From Elusimicrobiota bacterium (lineage in GTDB: Bacteria; Elusimicrobiota; Elusimicrobia; Elusimicrobiales; Elusimicrobiaceae): a stretch of 10,654 nt of DNA. Both the position numbers and the translations under genes were made by a program. The DNA lies in the NCBI GenBank assembly GCA_031259485.1, contig JAIRLH010000156.1, positions 1 to 10,654 on the forward strand. Direction: 5' to 3'. Below the pieces are notes generated by a model, which saw only the letters and a list, made by a program, of their open reading frames with translations, did not search any database and was not told the DNA's origin. Shown here one piece after another: positions 6,548 to 10,654 of this stretch. Within the stretch, counting starts at the first letter, position 1; every line of letters starts with the position of its first letter.

Positions 6548-7393
6548 ATGATTTTAATTACGGGCGCAAACGGCCAGCTTGGCCGCACTTTAAAGGGGCT
6601 GCTGCCGGCGGCCGCGGCGGTTTTTACCGATGTGGAAAATCTGGACATCAGCAATTACGACGCCGTTGAAAAAGTTATGCGCGAAAACGGCATTACATGC
6701 GTGGTCAACTGCGCGGGTTATACCGACGTTGACGCGGCCGAAACCAAAATAGACCAAGCCTACGCCGTCAACGCGCTGGGCGCGCGAAATATAGCCATCG
6801 CGGCAAACAAGCACAAAGCCTCGGTGATACAGCTTTCAACCGATTATATTTTTGACGGCAATAATTTCAAGCCTTACACGGAGAATGATAAACCCAACCC
6901 CATATCCGTCTACGGGCAGACCAAGCTGGAGGGGGAGCTCTTCGTGCTTAAAAACGCGGATAACTGCGTGGTGCTGCGCTCGTCGTGGCTGTACAGCGAG
7001 TACGGCAAGAATTTCGTCAAAACGATAATTTCGCTTGCGCGCAAACAGGACGAAATTAAGGTGATATACGACCAAATCGGCTCGCCCACTTACGCGGGCG
7101 ATTTGGCTAAGATTATTGAAGGCCTTATCCCCGTGCTTAAAAACGGCGTAAAGAAAATTTACAATTACTCCAACGAGGGCGTGTGCAGCTGGTACGGTTT
7201 CGCGCGAGAGATTGCGGCGTTAAAAAATATTGCGTGCGAAGTGCTTCCCATAGAGAGCCAGGATTATCCCTCCTCGGCGAAGCGGCCGCATTATTCCGTG
7301 CTGAGCAAAGCCAAGATTAAGAAGGACTTCGGCATAAAAATCCCCTACTGGCGCGACGCGCTGAAAGCCGCGATAACAAATATTGAGGAGTAG
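6548..7393 (+). CDS. rfbD: dTDP-4-dehydrorhamnose reductase (RmlD/RfbD family)
   Basis: The last enzyme of dTDP-L-rhamnose synthesis reduces dTDP-4-dehydro-L-rhamnose with NAD(P)H, supplying rhamnose for surface polysaccharide. The 281 residues form an extended short-chain dehydrogenase. They include the Rossmann motif TGANGQLG (5-12), NLDISN (31-36), NCAGYTDVDAAE (54-65), STDYIFDG (97-104), the catalytic Y122-x3-K126 in VYGQTK, RSSWLY (144-149), DQIGSPTYAGDLA (175-187) and RPHYSVLS (246-253), all typical of RmlD. I chose the ATG at 6548 because GGAGGGG ends 7 nt upstream and the protein then starts directly with MILITG. An in-frame ATG at 6518 would add ten uncharacteristic residues and lacks a good binding site. 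No rfbA, rfbB or rfbC lies nearby, so the rest of the pathway must be elsewhere. A related NDP-sugar reductase remains possible. Confidence 0.9.
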   Translation: MILITGANGQLGRTLKGLLPAAAAVFTDVENLDISNYDAVEKVMRENGITCVVNCAGYTDVDAAETKIDQAYAVNALGARNIAIAANKHKASVIQLSTDYIFDGNNFKPYTENDKPNPISVYGQTKLEGELFVLKNADNCVVLRSSWLYSEYGKNFVKTIISLARKQDEIKVIYDQIGSPTYAGDLAKIIEGLIPVLKNGVKKIYNYSNEGVCSWYGFAREIAALKNIACEVLPIESQDYPSSAKRPHYSVLSKAKIKKDFGIKIPYWRDALKAAITNIEE

Positions 7394-7437
7394 TTTTTTC
7401 CGCTTAAGCAAGGCGAGGGAGACGGTAAAAAAAGATT

Positions 7438-7484
7438 GTCATTCTGCGCAAGCGGAGGTTTCGCTTAATTCCACTTGCAATGAC
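7438..7484. repeat. REP-like palindromic element
   Basis: GTCATT (7438-7443) and GCAAG (7448-7452) are answered by CTTGC (7474-7478) followed directly by AATGAC (7479-7484). The left arm carries a 4-nt interruption, and an internal inverted pair AAGCG/CGCTT (7450-7454 / 7462-7466) can fold on its own. Palindromes with GTCATT...AATGAC ends are a common form of dispersed intergenic repeat in bacteria. It lies between two convergent genes, just before the terminator. Only one clear copy is in the window. Confidence 0.55.
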
Positions 7485-7505
7485 GGCGAAAGGCAAGGAC
7501 TGCAA

Positions 7506-7542
7506 AAAAACAAGCTTCTGATATTTTCAGAAGCTTGTTTTT
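7506..7542. terminator. bidirectional intrinsic terminator between convergent genes
   Basis: AAAAACAAGCTTCTGA (7506-7521) pairs over 16 bp with TCAGAAGCTTGTTTTT (7527-7542) around a 5-nt loop. A and T runs at the two ends provide a U tract in either direction. It lies 113 bp after the rfbD-like gene and 28 bp beyond the end of the convergent GYF-like gene, so it probably terminates both. Confidence 0.85.
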
Positions 7543-7569
7543 GGTTTATAATGATTTTTGGTTTTGTCG

Positions 7570-9780
7570 CTATTTCGCGGGAATGTCTATCTTTTGGTTC
7601 ATCAGGTTATTGGCTTCTGACGTTGTCGGCGTAAGCGTATGCGTATTCATATTATAATTGAAGCGGTAGGACATGCCGTATCCCTCATTATTGGGCGGCA
7701 GCGTTATTTTGACGGAATAGTCGCCCGGGTCAATCGCCGGGTCTGCCGTCCAGAGTATCTTGCCTGATAATGAGGGATATAAAAGGTCTATCTTCTCCGC
7801 CAGCGTCATGCCGTCAAGCAGCAGGTAATTGCGCGCGCTGTTGATTACCTGGCTGAGAGCGGCTTCCCATTCCTGCGCGTAGGGCGGCGGCGTCTGCGCC
7901 GCGTCGCCGCCCGCAACATTCAAAGGCTGTGCGCCCGCAACAGCGGAGAGCGGTGTAGAGACCTGCGTCGTATCCTGCTTTGACGCGGCCGGCTTCACAA
8001 ATTTATCTAAGACGCTGTGCAGCGGGCTCCACTCTCGCGGGATTATGTCAATCCACCCCAGCATGGCGACAAAAAGCAGCATTATCACAAAAAGCACAAT
8101 TAGCGCGGAGAACATTTTGACGAATTTTAATATGGGAGAAGGTTCGGCGTCAATTGTTATTTCCTCAACCTGCGGCTCGCCGCCGTAGTCAAGATTTTGT
8201 ATGTCTTTGCCGTCGGCGGAAAGAATGGGCACCGTTTTTATAGCGGCCGGTTTTATCCTGCGGACGGACTGCACCGTAGGCTGTGCGGTAGAACTATTCT
8301 GCGATGATTTGTCGCCCGTTAGGTCTTCAAGCGGGGAAAACTGTTCCTCGTCCATATCGCCGACGGCCTTCTGTATCAGCGGTGTCTGCGAGTCGGGGTT
8401 CGCGCCGTCGGCTAAGCGCCGCGAAGCATCTGCCACGGCGGGCGGCACATAGTCGGATATTATTGACGTCGGCTGGTCCATAAAAACTTCTTCTATACCG
8501 GTGGTAAAGGTTTTAAGGAATTTATCATCCTCAACAGCCTGCACATTTTGCACGGGTGCGTTCTGTCCGGCCTCTGCCGGCGCGGCGGAACGAGCCGTCA
8601 GCTCTTCAAGCGACTGCGCCTGTTTTTCTTCCCGTTCAGGCTCAAGTATTTGGAAATTTATGTCCGCGCTTTGCTTCAGGTTTTTATCCTGCGCGAATTC
8701 GTTCAGTACGGCTTCTTCCTGCTCGTTGGGCGTATCGGCAACGCGGGCGGTTGCTTCTTCGGAATTATCCGACTGCTGCGCGCGCGCCGGCCCCAGCGGC
8801 TCATGCGGCTCTTCGGCCGGCAAGGGCTCTAAGCCCTCAGCCGGAGCAACCGGCAGCGGCTCGGGCTTGTACTCCTCTTGCGCGGGTTCCTTGTACATTG
8901 CGCTTTCGCCGGTATAGGGTTCGGCCTGCAGCTCCTCGGCCTGCAGTTCTGTTATTGCCGGCAAAGGTTCTTCTTTGACCTCTTCAATTTCTTTAAGGGT
9001 TTGCGGCTGAACTGCCGGCTCGGGTTGCGCGGGAGTGGGTTCCGCAAGCGGCTCTTCCTGCTTTTTTCTGTGCAGCGTGGCAAGGTCCAGCAGGTCGTTC
9101 TCCTGTTTTGGCAGATCTTCTGCAGCGGATGCGGAGGTAAGCTGTTCGCGTCGGGAAATATCGGCCTGCACCGCGTTCTGCAAAAAGTTATCATTGGCCG
9201 TGGCCAGCATGCTCAAATCTTTGATTTCCTCCGTATTGAAATTCTGGCTCGGCAGAACAGGCTCGGGCACGTATTGCGTTCCGGCGCCGTAAATCACGCC
9301 CGGAACGGGAGGATTTTCCTCTTGCTCCGGTTCCTGCTGCGGCAAAACTTTTTTGGGCGTTTGCGACGGTGCGCGCGCGCCGTCGTGAGCTGATGTTATA
9401 GTATTAAGTTCCTGCTTAAGTTCGCGGATCTCATTGAGCAGGAAATCCATTTTTTCAAAAAGTTTTTTTTCCAAATCGTTTCCGGCCGCGGCGGGGGCAG
9501 GCGCGTTCTGGACGGCCGGCTGCGCCGCCGCTTCTCGCGCGTACGAAACGGGAATAGTATTCGGGTCGGTAATTTCCTGATAATTTTCAGGCCCTGGCGC
9601 AGCGTTTGGCGCGGCGGCCGTAACGTCGCTGAAGTTTTGCGCGGCTATCCACTGCGCGCCTTCGGGAGCGTCAACCGGCATGATAAGAGTCTGGCCGTTA
9701 AAACCCGGCAAAGCGCAGAGCTCCGCCGCGTCATAAGGAGTTGGCATAACTTCTTCGTTAATGAATACCCAGTATTTCAT
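7570..9780 (-). CDS. GYF-like domain protein with long P/E/A-rich linker, one transmembrane helix and extracytoplasmic C-terminal domain
   Basis: Function is unknown. Residues 1-50 (MKYWVFINEEVMPTPYDAAE, then LPGFNGQTLIMP and WIAAQNF) resemble GYF_2-type domains, which have an aromatic start, a P-Y-x-x-x-E-L turn and a final W. A probable coiled coil follows at 102-130 (LEKKLFEKMDFLLNEIRELK). About 400 residues (135-545) are rich in Pro, Glu, Ala and Gln, with little hydrophobic content, and are probably disordered. One strong transmembrane helix covers about 556-577 (MFSALIVLFVIMLLFVAMLG), preceded by KFVK. The last 155 or so residues contain a compact-looking domain (about 640-736: WEAALSQVINSARNYLLL, ILWTADPAIDPGDYSVKITL). 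There is no signal peptide, so the likely topology is N-terminus in the cytoplasm and C-terminus in the periplasm. GAGGG precedes the ATG at 9780 closely. It follows a TPR lipoprotein gene on the same strand. The GYF call is moderate; the topology is inference. Confidence 0.8.
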   Translation of the reverse strand: MKYWVFINEEVMPTPYDAAELCALPGFNGQTLIMPVDAPEGAQWIAAQNFSDVTAAAPNAAPGPENYQEITDPNTIPVSYAREAAAQPAVQNAPAPAAAGNDLEKKLFEKMDFLLNEIRELKQELNTITSAHDGARAPSQTPKKVLPQQEPEQEENPPVPGVIYGAGTQYVPEPVLPSQNFNTEEIKDLSMLATANDNFLQNAVQADISRREQLTSASAAEDLPKQENDLLDLATLHRKKQEEPLAEPTPAQPEPAVQPQTLKEIEEVKEEPLPAITELQAEELQAEPYTGESAMYKEPAQEEYKPEPLPVAPAEGLEPLPAEEPHEPLGPARAQQSDNSEEATARVADTPNEQEEAVLNEFAQDKNLKQSADINFQILEPEREEKQAQSLEELTARSAAPAEAGQNAPVQNVQAVEDDKFLKTFTTGIEEVFMDQPTSIISDYVPPAVADASRRLADGANPDSQTPLIQKAVGDMDEEQFSPLEDLTGDKSSQNSSTAQPTVQSVRRIKPAAIKTVPILSADGKDIQNLDYGGEPQVEEITIDAEPSPILKFVKMFSALIVLFVIMLLFVAMLGWIDIIPREWSPLHSVLDKFVKPAASKQDTTQVSTPLSAVAGAQPLNVAGGDAAQTPPPYAQEWEAALSQVINSARNYLLLDGMTLAEKIDLLYPSLSGKILWTADPAIDPGDYSVKITLPPNNEGYGMSYRFNYNMNTHTLTPTTSEANNLMNQKIDIPAK

Positions 9781-9812
9781 TTTTCCCTCTTAATTGCAGT
9801 TAAGAAAATAAT

Positions 9813-9878
9813 TTAATAATAAAAGTTTAGCAAATTATCAAGAAAAGGTGTAGTAATATGTTGTTTAACAAGTGTCAA
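9813..9878 (-). promoter_or_regulatory. candidate promoters for the GYF-like gene
   Basis: Two candidates lie in the AT-rich 100-bp gap on the minus strand. The first is TTGACA (9878-9873) with TACTAC (9855-9850) at 17 bp: a perfect -35 with a weak -10, starting 2 bp after the TPR gene stop. The second is TTGATA (9841-9836) with TATTAA (9818-9813), also at 17 bp. There is no terminator in this gap, so readthrough from the lipoprotein gene is also likely. Confidence 0.45.
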
Positions 9879-9880
9879 CA

Positions 9881-10492
9881 TTATAGCGCGGGGTAATCTT
9901 CCTCGCTTAGGCCGGCGGCTTTAAAGTCTTCCCGCGCGGCGTCAGGCTTGCCGTAGTGCAAATAACAGATACCGCGCATAAAATAAATTTCGCCAGCGGG
10001 ACGCAGTTTTAATGCTTTTGTATACTCGGCGGCTGCCGCGTCGTAATTCTGCGTGTTGAAATAGATGCCGCCCAGCGACACATGCGCCGCCGCGTTGGAA
10101 CGGTTCAGTTCAATTGAGCGCAGCAGATTCTCGCGTGCGGGCAGGTACTGGCCCAGCGCGGCCATGGCCGCGCCCGCGGCGGAATAAGCTTCCGCGCGGT
10201 TGGGCTCCGCTGCTATGACGGCGTTGAAATCCAAAAGTGCGTCATCGTATCGGCCCATGTCATAGAGCAGCGCGCCGCGCGAGGCAAGGGCCTCTCTGCT
10301 GCCGGCCGCCGCGGCTTTGTCTAAGTAGCGCAATGCGCGTTTATAGTCGCCGGTTTTGTGGTACATTTCGCCGCGGGCAAGATTCTCAACCGCGGCATTT
10401 TTTTTGCCCGCGCCCGCGCAACCGGCGAGGATAAGGCAGAACGAAAATACAAGTGTGTGAAGTAAAAATGTTGATGTAAAAGATTTTTTCAT
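9881..10492 (-). CDS. TPR-repeat lipoprotein
   Basis: This is a predicted membrane-anchored scaffold protein of 203 residues. The N-terminus MKKSFTSTFLLHTLVFSFC is followed by the lipobox LAGC (22-25), so Cys25 should be lipidated after signal peptidase II cleavage. Five consecutive tetratricopeptide repeats follow, with recognisable cores: LARGEMYHKTGDYKRALRYL, ASRGALLYDMGRYDDALLDF, YSAAGAAMAALGQYLPARENL, AHVSLGGIYFNTQNYDAAAA and YFMRGICYLHYGKPDAARED. I chose the ATG at 10492 because AAGGA lies 9 nt upstream and it gives a proper signal peptide. A start at 10543 would add MAVAAGTEVIIKKGLLK in front of it. TPR lipoproteins include PilF/PilW-type pilotins and BamD-like assembly factors, but no specific motif or neighbour decides. 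It lies 100 bp upstream of the GYF-like gene on the same strand, perhaps in one transcript. Confidence 0.85.
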   Translation of the reverse strand: MKKSFTSTFLLHTLVFSFCLILAGCAGAGKKNAAVENLARGEMYHKTGDYKRALRYLDKAAAAGSREALASRGALLYDMGRYDDALLDFNAVIAAEPNRAEAYSAAGAAMAALGQYLPARENLLRSIELNRSNAAAHVSLGGIYFNTQNYDAAAAEYTKALKLRPAGEIYFMRGICYLHYGKPDAAREDFKAAGLSEEDYPAL

Positions 10493-10553
10493 TTTCAAGA
10501 GTCCTTTTTTAATAATAACTTCTGTCCCTGCTGCAACAGCCATTTATCCCTGC

Positions 10554-10580
10554 CCACGCCTTCGCTTAGCTATGGCGTGG
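10554..10580. repeat. palindrome in the terminal intergenic region
   Basis: CCACGCC (10554-10560) and GGCGTGG (10574-10580) form a 7-bp perfect stem around a 13-nt loop. No T tract follows, so it is not a convincing terminator. The adjoining TTATCCCTGCCC resembles TATCCCTTACCCTGCCC near 231-247. The rest of 10493-10654 is AT-rich and shows no gene I can support. Confidence 0.4.
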
Positions 10581-10654
10581 TATTCCCCCTAAAAGGAGTA
10601 GAATTAAAAATAAGATTGTCCATTTCTCTAATTCCTATCTTTTAATTTACCATA

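Noticed and set aside
8501..9393. Several plus-strand frames opposite the GYF-like gene
   Set aside because: They are Ser/Ala/Cys- or Arg-rich shadows of the P/E/A-rich linker, three frames overlap each other, and none has a domain or a supported start.
10493..10543. N-terminal extension of the TPR lipoprotein
   Set aside because: It would bury the signal peptide behind 17 residues, while the internal ATG has a good binding site and a standard lipoprotein signal.
10570..10623. 17-codon minus-strand ORF (MDNLIFNSTPFRGNTTP) that could be a leader peptide for the TPR gene
   Set aside because: The binding site is weak, it runs into the palindrome at 10554-10580, and there is no attenuator structure or regulatory codon run to support a leader role.
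1..10654. CRISPR array, tRNA, rRNA, insertion sequence or prophage genes
   Set aside because: I saw no regularly spaced direct repeats, tRNA-like folds, rRNA motifs or transposase/integrase coding sequence in the window.

Overview
The window looks like chromosomal DNA from a Gram-negative (diderm) bacterium. It encodes a TonB-dependent outer-membrane receptor and a lipoprotein, and coding DNA is moderately GC-rich while intergenic spacers are AT-rich. Repeated A-rich, K/P/A-coding stretches in infB and a GYF-like protein would fit Elusimicrobiota or a related deep-branching diderm lineage. That assignment is an impression, not something the sequence proves. I see no phage, transposase, CRISPR, tRNA or rRNA.

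Region 1 (1-4500, + strand): the last 44 codons of a membrane protein are followed by a well-formed sigma70-type promoter that overlaps its stop codon. Then comes a terminator-like hairpin in the leader, then the rimP-nusA-infB cluster (30S maturation factor, transcription elongation/termination factor, translation initiation factor 2). nusA and infB overlap by 29 bp. The cluster ends at infB with a strong bidirectional terminator, so rbfA and truB, which often follow, are not here.

Region 2 (4498-6540, - strand): a 603-residue TonB-dependent receptor is preceded by a sequence carrying the conserved core of a cobalamin riboswitch. Receptor and riboswitch together argue that this is a BtuB-type vitamin B12 receptor controlled by cobalamin. 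Divergent from it (+ strand) lies an orphan dTDP-4-dehydrorhamnose reductase (RmlD/RfbD type), with its own promoter in the shared 238-bp intergenic region.

Region 3 (7394-7569): a short intergenic stretch holds a palindromic dispersed-type repeat and a 16-bp-stem bidirectional terminator separating convergent genes.

Region 4 (7570-10654, - strand): a TPR lipoprotein lies upstream of a 736-residue protein with a GYF-like N-terminus, a coiled coil, a very long P/E/A-rich linker, one transmembrane helix and a C-terminal extracytoplasmic domain. The two may form an envelope-associated transcription unit of unknown function. The last 160 bases hold another palindrome and no convincing gene.

The window is mostly housekeeping. 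The best signals are the B12 riboswitch-receptor pair, the hairpin in the nusA operon leader, two unusual features in NusA, and the undescribed GYF-like/transmembrane protein.
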